Positions 7,943 through 15,940 of a stretch of 64,000 nt of DNA are shown here, in pieces. Location of the stretch: NCBI RefSeq assembly GCF_021491355.1, contig NZ_JAKENF010000002.1, forward strand, positions 682,001 through 746,000, in the 5' to 3' direction. Below the pieces are notes generated by a model that was not told where the DNA came from, ran no database searches, and saw nothing but the letters and a program-made list of their open reading frames with translations. How positions within the stretch are numbered: position 1 is the first letter of the stretch; every line of letters starts with the position of its first letter. The stretch is from Alitabrizicola rongguiensis (GTDB lineage Bacteria; Pseudomonadota; Alphaproteobacteria; Rhodobacterales; Rhodobacteraceae). The position numbers and the translations under genes were made by a program.

Positions 7943-9565
7943 ATGAAGCGCTTCGCCCGGCTCTTCGCGGCGCTCGACGCCACCACGCGCACCTCGGAAA
8001 AGACCGCGGCACTGGCTGCCTATTTCCGCGAGGCCCCGGAAGAGGATCGGCTCTGGACTATCGCGCTGCTCTCAGGCCGCCGCCCGAAGCGGGCCGTGAC
8101 AGCGACAGAGCTGGCGCAATGGGCGGCCGATGCTGCGGGCCTGCCCTACTGGCTGTTCGAGGAAACCTATCCGGTGGTTGGCGATCTGGCCGAGACCATC
8201 GCGCTGATCCTGCCGCCGCCCGTCCAGACGGAGACACGCAGCCTTTCCGACCACCTGACGACCCTGCTGCGTCTGACCGGGCATCCTGCCGACGAGCGAC
8301 GCGCGGCCATCGTGAGCGCATGGGCAGGGATGGAGCAGGACGAGCGGTTCCTCTTCAACAAGCTCATCACCGGCGGATTTCGCATGGGGGTCAGCCAGGG
8401 CTTGATGACCCGCGCTCTCGCCCAGGCGACCGGCCTGCCCGAAACAGAACTGGCGCATCGCCTGATGGGCGACTGGACCCCTGCACGGACCAGCTATGCG
8501 GCACTGATCCTATCGAATGAGGGAACGGGGTCAGGGGCACAGCCCTATCCCTTTGCCCTCGCCTCGCCGCTCGAGGCGGACGCGCCCACACTCGGACCGC
8601 CTGCCGACTGGTTTGCCGAATGGAAATGGGACGGCATCCGTGGCCAGCTGGTCCGCCGGCGCGGGGCCTTCGCGCTTTGGTCGCGCGGCGAGGATCTCAT
8701 CACCGACCGCTTTCCCGAATTCGCCCCGCTTGCCGACTTCCTGCCAGAAGGAACCGTGATCGACGGCGAGGTGCTGGCCTGGGGCGCGGGCAACCCCCTG
8801 CCCTTCGCCGCGCTTCAGACCCGGATCGGCCGCAAGAACGTGCCCAGGAAGGTCCTGGCAGAGGCTCCGGCCCGCCTGCTCGCCTATGACCTTCTGGAGG
8901 CCGATGGCAATGACCTGCGCGCAGCCCCCTTTGCACAACGCCGATCGCGACTCGAGGCGATCGTGGCCGCGTTGCCCCCTGACATACCCCTAGGTCTGTC
9001 TCCGGAAGTGCCCTTCACCGACTGGAGCGCTCTGGCGGAGACACGGCTCGGCGCGCGCGAGGCGGTGGCCGAAGGCCTGATGCTCAAGCGCCGGACGTCG
9101 CCCTATTTCACCGGGCGCAAGCGCGGCGACTGGTGGAAGTGGAAGCTCGATCCCTTCACCGTCGATGCCGTCATGCTCTATGCGCAGGCCGGGCACGGCC
9201 GCCGAGCCTCGCTTTTCACCGACTTCACTTTTGCGGTCCGTGACGGCGATCACCTTGTCCCCTTCGCAAAGGCTTATTCAGGCCTGACCGACGACGAGTT
9301 CGCCGAGATCACCCGTTGGGTTCGGCAGAATACTCTCGAACGATTTGGCCCGGTGCGGCGGGTCACGCCGGAACTGGTGTTCGAGCTGGCGTTCGAAGGC
9401 ATCCAGGCGTCCTCTCGCCACAAGTCGGGGATCGCCCTTCGCTTCCCGCGAATGCTGCGCTGGCGGAGGGACAAGCCGGTCGCCGAGATCGACACCCTTG
9501 ACGGGCTCAAGGCGCTGCTCGCCTCGGTGAGCGACCGCGGTCAACCTTCGAACACGGGCGCGTGA
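7943..9565 (+). CDS. ATP-dependent DNA ligase
   Basis: A 540-residue ATP-dependent DNA ligase (ligase-associated set, LigB/LigC-type). An N-terminal helical DNA-binding domain spans roughly 1-200. The adenylation motif EWKWDGIRGQ places the nucleotidyl Lys near residue 231. Motifs RGEDLI, DGEVL, EGLMLK and WWKWK follow in order and the OB-fold is C-terminal. The ATG at 7943 begins MKRFARLFAALD, the usual N-terminus. In many bacteria this enzyme is encoded with an exonuclease, a DEXH helicase (Lhr type) and a phosphoesterase; only the exonuclease is adjacent here. It is an accessory repair ligase beside the NAD-dependent replicative one. Confidence 0.92.
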   Translation: MKRFARLFAALDATTRTSEKTAALAAYFREAPEEDRLWTIALLSGRRPKRAVTATELAQWAADAAGLPYWLFEETYPVVGDLAETIALILPPPVQTETRSLSDHLTTLLRLTGHPADERRAAIVSAWAGMEQDERFLFNKLITGGFRMGVSQGLMTRALAQATGLPETELAHRLMGDWTPARTSYAALILSNEGTGSGAQPYPFALASPLEADAPTLGPPADWFAEWKWDGIRGQLVRRRGAFALWSRGEDLITDRFPEFAPLADFLPEGTVIDGEVLAWGAGNPLPFAALQTRIGRKNVPRKVLAEAPARLLAYDLLEADGNDLRAAPFAQRRSRLEAIVAALPPDIPLGLSPEVPFTDWSALAETRLGAREAVAEGLMLKRRTSPYFTGRKRGDWWKWKLDPFTVDAVMLYAQAGHGRRASLFTDFTFAVRDGDHLVPFAKAYSGLTDDEFAEITRWVRQNTLERFGPVRRVTPELVFELAFEGIQASSRHKSGIALRFPRMLRWRRDKPVAEIDTLDGLKALLASVSDRGQPSNTGA

Positions 9566-9670
9566 CGACTGTTCACGCGCCGCCTGCCGCTTGCTATCTG
9601 GTGGCGATGCGAATCGGGCACCGGGCATGGATTGGCCCGGTCCTGCCACCCTGACTGCAAGGAGTTCGTC

Positions 9671-11269
9671 GTGGACAGCTTCCGACCCGACCGTCGTGAC
9701 ATTCTGCAAGCCGCTCTGGCTGCCGGCGGCTTTTTCCTGCTGCCGCGCGCCGCGCGCGCCCAAACCGCCGGAGCCGCAAGCGAGCCGACCCCCTTCTCGT
9801 TCGACATCCTGAAGGAGATGGCCCGGACCCTGGCACAGCAGCCCTGGACCGCGCCGAAGATCCCCGACGACAAGGTGCTGGAAGAGATCGACTACGACCG
9901 CCACAACCAGATCACCTTCCGCAAGGAGCACACGCTTTGGCTGAACCAGGGCAACACCTCGCCGGTGCAGCCCTTCTTCCCGGGCCGCTATTTCAAGACC
10001 CCGGTCCGCATCCACACGGTCGAGAACGGGATGGCGACGGAATGGCCTTTCTCGCTCGACCTCTTTGACATCCCAGAAGACAATCCGGCCCGGAACCTGA
10101 CCCATACCACTGGCTTCGCGGGTTTCCACGTCATGGATGCCAAGACCGGCCTCGACTGGATGGCACTGCTCGGCGCCTCTTACTGGCGGACGTCTGGCTA
10201 CAGCGGCCAGTTCGGCATGTCGGTTCGCGGTCTTGCCATCGACAGCGGTATGTCGGACCGCCCCGAGGAATTCCCGCTTTTCACCAGGTTCTGGCTGGAA
10301 CCGTCCACCGACGGGGCGATTACCATCTGGGCGCTGATGGAAAGCCAGAGCGTGACCGGTGCCTATCAGATCATCTCGCATCGCGACCATGGCGTGATCC
10401 AGGACGTGACGGCCACGATCTATCTTCGCGCCGATGTCGCGCGGCTGGGCATCGCTCCGCTGACCTCGATGTTCTGGTATGGCAAGCACAACCGCTTCGC
10501 CGCCGCGGACTGGCGCCCCGAGATCCATGACAGCGATGGGCTCGAGATCATCACCGGCACAGGCGAGCGCATCTGGAGGCCACTGAACGACCCGCCGCGC
10601 ACGATGGTGAACAACTTTGTTTCGCCGAACGTGAAAGGCTTTGGCCTGATGCAGCGAGAGCGCGATTTCCAGCAATATCAAGATGATGGCGTCTTTTATG
10701 AAAAGCGCGCAAGCGTCTGGGTCGAACCCAAGGGAGACTGGGGCGACGGTAGTGTCACGCTCGTGGAGCTATCGACCAATGACGAGATTCACGACAACAT
10801 CGTGGCCTTCTGGCAACCCGGCCCGGCCGCGAAGGCAGGCAAAAGCTATGACCTGTCCTATCGCCTGACCTGGATGGAAAACAGCCCGGTTCCCCCGATC
10901 TCGGCCCGTTTCATTGCCGTGCGCATCGGCTCGGGCGGCATTCCCGGTCAGCCGCGCCCGCCGAAGACCGTGCGGGTGGCCTGCGATTTCGAAGGGACCG
11001 GACTCGAAGGTCTGGGCCGCGGCGACGGCGTGACCGTCAACGTCACGACATCGCGGGGGAAGGTCTCGAAAGAGGTGGCCTATCCGGTAGTCAGCACCGA
11101 TTATTGGCGCGCGATGTTCGATCTCGATTTCGCCGATGTACCAACAGGGGACGACACACCGATCGACATCCGGCTGTTTGTCAGCCACGAGGACAAGGCC
11201 AAGACCGAGACGCTTCTGCTGCAGCTTTTCCCGTCGCAGATGGACCGCATCTTGGCGATGTCGCCCTGA
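9671..11269 (+). CDS. opgG: Glucan biosynthesis protein G (periplasmic, Tat-exported)
   Basis: A 532-residue OpgG/MdoG protein that acts in the periplasm in synthesis or branching of osmoregulated periplasmic glucans. The GTG at 9671 is chosen because AAGGAG sits 6 bases upstream. It gives a short Tat leader with a twin-arginine (DRRDILQAAL), a hydrophobic stretch and a cleavage site after AARA. The OpgG domain then follows over nearly the whole length, beginning about residue 38 (TPFSFDILKEMA). The usual partner opgH, the membrane glucosyltransferase, is not next door; the downstream neighbour is an oligopeptidase. Confidence 0.92.
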   Translation: MDSFRPDRRDILQAALAAGGFFLLPRAARAQTAGAASEPTPFSFDILKEMARTLAQQPWTAPKIPDDKVLEEIDYDRHNQITFRKEHTLWLNQGNTSPVQPFFPGRYFKTPVRIHTVENGMATEWPFSLDLFDIPEDNPARNLTHTTGFAGFHVMDAKTGLDWMALLGASYWRTSGYSGQFGMSVRGLAIDSGMSDRPEEFPLFTRFWLEPSTDGAITIWALMESQSVTGAYQIISHRDHGVIQDVTATIYLRADVARLGIAPLTSMFWYGKHNRFAAADWRPEIHDSDGLEIITGTGERIWRPLNDPPRTMVNNFVSPNVKGFGLMQRERDFQQYQDDGVFYEKRASVWVEPKGDWGDGSVTLVELSTNDEIHDNIVAFWQPGPAAKAGKSYDLSYRLTWMENSPVPPISARFIAVRIGSGGIPGQPRPPKTVRVACDFEGTGLEGLGRGDGVTVNVTTSRGKVSKEVAYPVVSTDYWRAMFDLDFADVPTGDDTPIDIRLFVSHEDKAKTETLLLQLFPSQMDRILAMSP

Positions 11270-11283
11270 CGCTCGGCGGTGGA

Positions 11284-11334
11284 GTGGGGGTTTTCCACCC
11301 CCACACCCCCGGAGGATATTTGAGAACAGAAGAA
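11284..11334 (+). repeat. C-rich intergenic element with GGAGGATATTT tail, typical of Rhodobacteraceae
   Basis: Downstream of opgG a 7-base stem GTGGGGG/CCCCCAC (11284-11290 with 11298-11304) is followed by CCCCCGGAGGATATTTGAGA and an A/G-rich tail. Elements of this form, a G/C hairpin then CCCCCGGAG(G)(A)TATTT, recur between genes in many Rhodobacteraceae genomes from memory. This is the only full copy I see in the window. Its role (terminator, stabiliser or small mobile repeat) is not settled by the sequence. Confidence 0.6.
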
Positions 11335-11434
11335 GACGCGATGACGCGCTTTTGCTCTGGTCTTTGCGGCAGGGCGGGTTGTCTTTTCCCTGCCCCGCCC
11401 CCTAGATCGGGGCAGGCCACGCAATGAGGTTCCC

Positions 11435-13261
11435 ATGACGCTTCCCCTGTCCCGCCCCGTTTTTGAAGCCAATGCCGTCAGCGGCGGTCAGGGCGACCTG
11501 CCGGACTGGGACCTGACCGATCTCTATGCCGCGCCGGACGCGCCGGAGTTCGAGCGGGACATGGCGCAGGTCGAGACCGACTGTGCAAGCTTCGCCGCCG
11601 ACTACGCAGGCAAGCTTGCAACGCTCGATGCGTCGGGCCTGCTCGATTGCGTCCGTCGCTACGAGGCGATCGACGTGACCGCCGGGCGGATCATGTCCTA
11701 TGCGGGCCTGCGCTATTACCAGAACACCATGGACAGCGAGCGCGCCAAGTTCATGGCCGACGCTCAGGACAGGATCACCAACGCGACCACGCCGCTGGTG
11801 TTTTTCACGCTGGAGTTCAACCGCCTGGACGAGGCGCATCTGGCCGGGCTGCTGGCACAGAATGCCGACCTTGCCCGCTACAAGCCCGTCTTCGACCGGA
11901 TGCGGGCGATGCGCCCCTATCAGCTCTCGGACGAGCTGGAGAAGTTCCTGCACGACAACTCGGTTGTCGGAGCTTCAGCCTGGAACAAGCTCTTCGATGA
12001 AACGACCGCGGGGCTGATGTTCAAGGTCGCGGGTGAGGAGGAAGAGCTGAGCCTCGAAGCGACGCTCAACCTCTTGACCGACGCCGACCGCACGAAACGC
12101 GAAGCAGGGGCGCGGGCGCTGGCTGAAGTTTTCGACAAGAATATCAAGCTCTTCTCGCGCTTTCATAACACTTTGGCGAAGGAGAAGGAGGTCGAGGACC
12201 GCTGGCGCAAGATGCCGACGCCCCAGACCGCCCGGCACCTGTCGAACCATGTCGAACCGGAGGTGGTCGAGGCGCTGCGCAATGCGGTCGTCGCGGCCTA
12301 TCCGAAGCTCAGCCACCGTTATTACCGGCTCAAGGCCAAATGGATGGGGCTGGACAAGCTGCAGGTCTGGGATCGCAACGCCCCCCTGCCGATCGACACG
12401 CCGAAGACCGTCGGCTGGGACGAGGCGACGAAGACCGTGCTCGATGCCTATGCGGCTTTCGATCCACGCATGGCCGACCTTGCACAGCCCTTCTTCCGCA
12501 AGGGCTGGATCGATGCGGGCGTGAAGCCGGGCAAGGCGCCGGGCGCCTTCGCGCATCCGACCGTCACGACAGTGCATCCTTACGTCATGCTGAACTACCT
12601 CGGCAAACCGCGCGACGTGATGACGCTGGCCCATGAGCTTGGCCACGGCGTGCATCAGGTGCTGGCGGCAGGTCAGGGTGAGCTTCTGTCCTCCACCCCC
12701 CTCACGCTGGCCGAGACGGCAAGCGTGTTCGGCGAGATGCTGACCTTCCGCAAGCTTCTGGACGGCGCAAAGACCCCGGCCGAGCGCAAGACGCTGCTGG
12801 CCGGCAAGGTCGAGGACATGATCAACACGGTCGTGCGCCAGATCGCCTTCTACGATTTCGAATGCAAGCTGCACGCGGCACGGCGCGAGGGTGAGCTCAC
12901 GCCTGACGACATAAACGCGCTTTGGATGAGCGTGCAGGCGCAGAGCCTTGGCGATGCGTTCGAATTCATGGACGGGTACGAGACCTTCTGGGCTTATATC
13001 CCGCATTTCGTCCATTCGCCGTTCTACGTCTATGCCTATGCCTTTGGCGACGGGTTGGTGAACGCGCTTTACGCGGTCTATGCCGAGGGCAAGCCGGGAT
13101 TCCAGGACCTTTACTTCGACATGCTCAAGGCGGGCGGATCGAAGCACCACAAGGAGCTTCTGGCGCCCTTCGGCCTGGATGCGACCGATCCGAAGTTCTG
13201 GGACAAGGGCCTGTCGATGATCGCAGGCTTCATTGACGAGCTGGAACAGATCGAAGCGTGA
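11435..13261 (+). CDS. pepF: Oligoendopeptidase F (M3 family)
   Basis: A 608-residue M3 zinc metallopeptidase that cleaves short cytoplasmic peptides. The HEXXH zinc motif is HELGHGVHQ (about residue 400), with the third ligand in the following ETASVFGE helix. The N-terminal M3B domain starts about residue 24 (DLPDWDLTDLY), as usual for PepF. Its stop overlaps the start of the GNAT gene, so the two are cotranscribed. Confidence 0.92.
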   Translation: MTLPLSRPVFEANAVSGGQGDLPDWDLTDLYAAPDAPEFERDMAQVETDCASFAADYAGKLATLDASGLLDCVRRYEAIDVTAGRIMSYAGLRYYQNTMDSERAKFMADAQDRITNATTPLVFFTLEFNRLDEAHLAGLLAQNADLARYKPVFDRMRAMRPYQLSDELEKFLHDNSVVGASAWNKLFDETTAGLMFKVAGEEEELSLEATLNLLTDADRTKREAGARALAEVFDKNIKLFSRFHNTLAKEKEVEDRWRKMPTPQTARHLSNHVEPEVVEALRNAVVAAYPKLSHRYYRLKAKWMGLDKLQVWDRNAPLPIDTPKTVGWDEATKTVLDAYAAFDPRMADLAQPFFRKGWIDAGVKPGKAPGAFAHPTVTTVHPYVMLNYLGKPRDVMTLAHELGHGVHQVLAAGQGELLSSTPLTLAETASVFGEMLTFRKLLDGAKTPAERKTLLAGKVEDMINTVVRQIAFYDFECKLHAARREGELTPDDINALWMSVQAQSLGDAFEFMDGYETFWAYIPHFVHSPFYVYAYAFGDGLVNALYAVYAEGKPGFQDLYFDMLKAGGSKHHKELLAPFGLDATDPKFWDKGLSMIAGFIDELEQIEA

Positions 13262-13734
13262 GCGTCGGATTCGAACGGCTGTTTCCCGGCGACGGGGCGC
13301 GGATCGCCCATCTTGCGCTTGGTCCCGGACCGGACGCCTTCACGGCTGAGCCTGTCGCGCGGCTTGCGGCGCTTGGCCCGGGCGAAGGGGCATGGGCTGT
13401 CGTCGCGGACGGCATCGTTGTCGGCTTTTTCGTTCTCGACCGAAACCTGTCGGGCGAGCACCCCTATGCGCGCGCCGGGGATGTCGTCCTGCGCTCACTT
13501 CTGATCGACGCGAAACAGCAAGGGCGCGGGCTGGGTCGGGCGGCGATGGCGGCCCTGCCCGGGCTGGTCGCAACCGCACATCCCGGCACGGCTTCGATCG
13601 TGCTGACCGTGAATGTCCGAAACTCTGCCGCCCGAAGCGCCTATCTGCGGGCCGGTTTCCTCGACGAGGGCGAGCTTTATCTGGGCGGGCGGTCGGGGCC
13701 GCAGCATGTCATGCGGCTTGCGATCCCGGCCTGA
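13258..13734 (+). CDS. GNAT-family N-acetyltransferase
   Basis: A 158-residue acetyltransferase starting at a GTG that shares GTGA with the stop of pepF, a coupled start. The acetyl-CoA loop is SLLIDAKQQGRGLGRAAMAA (Q/RxxGxG/A, about residues 80-98), followed by the usual VNVRNSAARSAYLRAGF motif. GNAT enzymes transfer acetyl groups to amines; the acceptor cannot be told. No ribosome site of its own is visible. Confidence 0.85.
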   Translation: MSVGFERLFPGDGARIAHLALGPGPDAFTAEPVARLAALGPGEGAWAVVADGIVVGFFVLDRNLSGEHPYARAGDVVLRSLLIDAKQQGRGLGRAAMAALPGLVATAHPGTASIVLTVNVRNSAARSAYLRAGFLDEGELYLGGRSGPQHVMRLAIPA

Positions 13735-13743
13735 CCCGGTTTC

Positions 13744-14736
13744 TCAGATCGGCTTGGCGACCTCGAACACGCGGTCGATCATCTCCTGCGTCTTGCGGCT
13801 CCATTCGAGCGGGCAGGGATAGGGTTCGCCGGTCACGACCGAGCGGCTGAAGGCCTCGACCTGCAGCTTGTACTGCCGCGCATCGGGGAAGCGGTCGACG
13901 GTAACCGACAGGCCGGGGCGGTGCAGTTCCACACGCGCCTCGCCGTAGACGTTGGCGTTGTAGGGGGCGGTCAGACGGATAAGGCCCTTCGTGCCGTGAT
14001 ACGTCACCTCCTGCCGGACGAAGAGACGCATCGAAGTCATCGAACCATATGTGAAGCGGCCCTGCGGCCCTTCGAACTCGCCCTCGATCTGGGCAAAGAC
14101 ATCGACGCCGTTCTCGGTGCGGATGCGGGCGGTCAGCGTATCGAGCAGTGGTTCCGCGCCTGTCACGAAACGGGCCGAGCCAATGGTATAGACGCCGATA
14201 TCGGGCAGGCTACCGCCACCGGTTTCGGGACGGTTGCGGATGTTGCCGGGATCGGTGCGGTTGTCGTAGCTGAAGGCGCTATCGACATGCTCGACCCGGC
14301 CGATTGCGCCTTCGTCAACATATTGCTTGGCCCGCAGGAATTGCGGGTGCTGGATGATCATGAACGCCTCGGCGGCCAGCAGCCCGGTTTTGTCTCGCAG
14401 GCTGATGATCTCGTCGAATTCCGACGCCTTCATGGTCAGCGGTTTTTCGGTCAGCACATGCTTGCCCGAGAGAAGCGCCTTCTTCGTCCATTCGACATGG
14501 AGCGTATTCGGCAGCGGAATGTAGACCGCGTCGATCTCGGGATCGGAGAGCAGCGCGTCGTAGCTCGAATGCACTTTGAGATCGGGATTGAAGGCCAGGA
14601 AGGGCTTAGCCTTCGCGGGGTCCGAAGTGGCGAGCGCAAGGAAGCGGGCGCCTTCGGCGGCATGGATGGCCGGAGCCATCTGTTCCCTGGCGAAATTCGC
14701 GGCGCCGAGGACGCCCCAGTTGACGACGCGTGTCAT
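13744..14736 (-). CDS. Gfo/Idh/MocA-family NAD(P)-dependent oxidoreductase
   Basis: A 330-residue dehydrogenase with an N-terminal Rossmann fold (VNWGVLGAANFAREQ), the EKPLTMKASEF motif in which Lys is catalytic, and a C-terminal Gfo/Idh substrate domain. The ATG at 14736 is preferred over one 21 bases upstream because it has a GGGAGGG site 7-9 bases before it. Likely substrates are sugars, inositols or related cyclic polyols, but none can be assigned. A perfect 14-base hairpin lies just upstream of the gene, after rpoH. Confidence 0.85.
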   Translation of the reverse strand: MTRVVNWGVLGAANFAREQMAPAIHAAEGARFLALATSDPAKAKPFLAFNPDLKVHSSYDALLSDPEIDAVYIPLPNTLHVEWTKKALLSGKHVLTEKPLTMKASEFDEIISLRDKTGLLAAEAFMIIQHPQFLRAKQYVDEGAIGRVEHVDSAFSYDNRTDPGNIRNRPETGGGSLPDIGVYTIGSARFVTGAEPLLDTLTARIRTENGVDVFAQIEGEFEGPQGRFTYGSMTSMRLFVRQEVTYHGTKGLIRLTAPYNANVYGEARVELHRPGLSVTVDRFPDARQYKLQVEAFSRSVVTGEPYPCPLEWSRKTQEMIDRVFEVAKPI

Positions 14737-14761
14737 TTCTAATCCCTCCCTCGACATGGAA

Positions 14762-14794
14762 ACACCCGCGACGCTATCCGAGCGTCGCGGGTGT
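14762..14794. terminator. Perfect 14-base hairpin between rpoH and the oxidoreductase
   Basis: ACACCCGCGACGCT (14762-14775) pairs perfectly with 14781-14794 around a 5-base ATCCG loop. It lies about 100 bases past the rpoH stop and 25 bases before the oxidoreductase start. No U tract follows on either strand, so it is either a Rho-independent-like terminator without a T run, an RNA-stability stem or an operator. Confidence 0.5.
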
Positions 14795-14865
14795 GGGAAA
14801 CGGTAAATGGGCGCCGCTGATGCGATTTCTCTATGGAAGATATCGCTTCGCCTGGCTCATTCCTT

Positions 14866-14884
14866 GATTTTTCGTAGAAAAATC
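14866..14884. other. A/T-rich small inverted repeat just after rpoH
   Basis: GATTTTT and AAAAATC form a perfect 7-base dyad around CGTAG, 12 bases past the rpoH stop. It is unusual in such a GC-rich sequence. It is too weak thermally for a classic terminator; it could be a processing or stability element of the rpoH mRNA. Confidence 0.3.
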
Positions 14885-14895
14885 TTTGGCTTGGC

Positions 14896-15792
14896 CTAAG
14901 CGTCGATCAGCATGCCCTTGCCGCGGGCCAGTTCCTTCATCTTCGACTGGAGTTTCTCGAAAGCGCGGACCTCGATCTGGCGGATGCGCTCGCGACTGAC
15001 GCCGTAGCTTTCCGACAGTTCCTCTAGCGTCACCGGGTTGTCCGACAGTCGCCGCTGTACAAGGATGTCGCGTTCGCGCTCGTTCAGGGCGCCCATGGCC
15101 TGCACCAGCAACTCGCGGCGTGCGTCAAGCTCGTCGCGCTCGGCATAGGCGCCGGCCTGGTCAGCGTCCTCGTCCTCGAGCCAGTCCTGCCACTGCGTCG
15201 TGCCTTCCCCATCCGAGCCAACTGTCGCGTTCAGCGAGGCGTCGGAGCCCGCGAGACGGCGGTTCATGTCGATGACCTCGGTTTCGGTCACGTTCAGGTC
15301 CTTGGCGATCTGGGCCACGTTCTCGGGGCGCAGGTCACCCTCTTCCAATGCCCCGAGCTTGGCCTTGGCCTTGCGCAGGTTGAAGAACAGCTTCTTCTGT
15401 GCCGAAGTGGTGCCAAGCTTCACCAAGCTCCAGGACCGCAGGATGTATTCCTGGATCGAAGCGCGGATCCACCACATGGCATAGGTCGCCAGGCGGAAGC
15501 CCTTCTCGGGATCGAAACGCTTGACGGCTTGCATCAGGCCGACATTGGCCTCGGAAATCACCTCGGCCTGGGGCAGGCCATAGCCGCGATAACCCATGGC
15601 GATCTTGGCGGCGAGCCGCAGATGGCTTGTCACCAGCTTGTGCGCCGCGGCCGGATCCTCGTGATCGACCCACCGCTTGGCGAGCATGTATTCTTCTTCC
15701 GGTTCCAGCAGCGGAAACTTGCGGATTTCCTGCAGATACCGGTTCAGGCCCTGTTCGGGACTGGGGGCAGGCAGATTGGTGTAAGTGCTCAT
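14896..15792 (-). CDS. rpoH: RNA polymerase sigma-32 factor
   Basis: A 298-residue heat-shock sigma factor of the RpoH1 type. Region 1.2/2 starts at NRYLQEIRKFPLL. Region 2.4 contains the core binding and -10 recognition stretch (RLATYAMWWIRASIQEYILRSW, about residues 105-126). The RpoH box region follows (GTTSAQKKLFFNLRKAK). Region 4 ends with an HTH (VTLEELSESYGVSRERIRQIE) for the -35. A strong AGGAGGG site precedes the ATG. It directs chaperone and protease gene expression. It lies downstream of the RluA gene, but 148 bases away. Confidence 0.97.
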   Translation of the reverse strand: MSTYTNLPAPSPEQGLNRYLQEIRKFPLLEPEEEYMLAKRWVDHEDPAAAHKLVTSHLRLAAKIAMGYRGYGLPQAEVISEANVGLMQAVKRFDPEKGFRLATYAMWWIRASIQEYILRSWSLVKLGTTSAQKKLFFNLRKAKAKLGALEEGDLRPENVAQIAKDLNVTETEVIDMNRRLAGSDASLNATVGSDGEGTTQWQDWLEDEDADQAGAYAERDELDARRELLVQAMGALNERERDILVQRRLSDNPVTLEELSESYGVSRERIRQIEVRAFEKLQSKMKELARGKGMLIDA

Positions 15793-15940
15793 CGACCCTC
15801 CTCGTTCCGCTTCGGTTCTGACGCCGCGGAAACCGTGGACTTAGGAATGCGAACTTCCCTGATCAAGTAGGAAGTGAACCAATCGGTTTAACAAAATATG
15901 AACCGCTTTCCGTTGCAGTGAAAGACCTGACTTCGTGCGC

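Noticed and set aside
9278-10681. A 467-residue minus-strand open frame
   Set aside because: It is antisense to the DNA ligase and opgG, both of which have full family motifs.
15860-15865. TGATCA site upstream of rpoH, and a similar site at 18908 before potA
   Set aside because: The six-base core is too common to link these genes to the palindrome at 57688. Only the latter is extended.
15793-15940. Possible sigma-32 or sigma-E type promoter before rpoH
   Set aside because: Several weak hexamer pairs can be found but none fits both boxes and spacing well.
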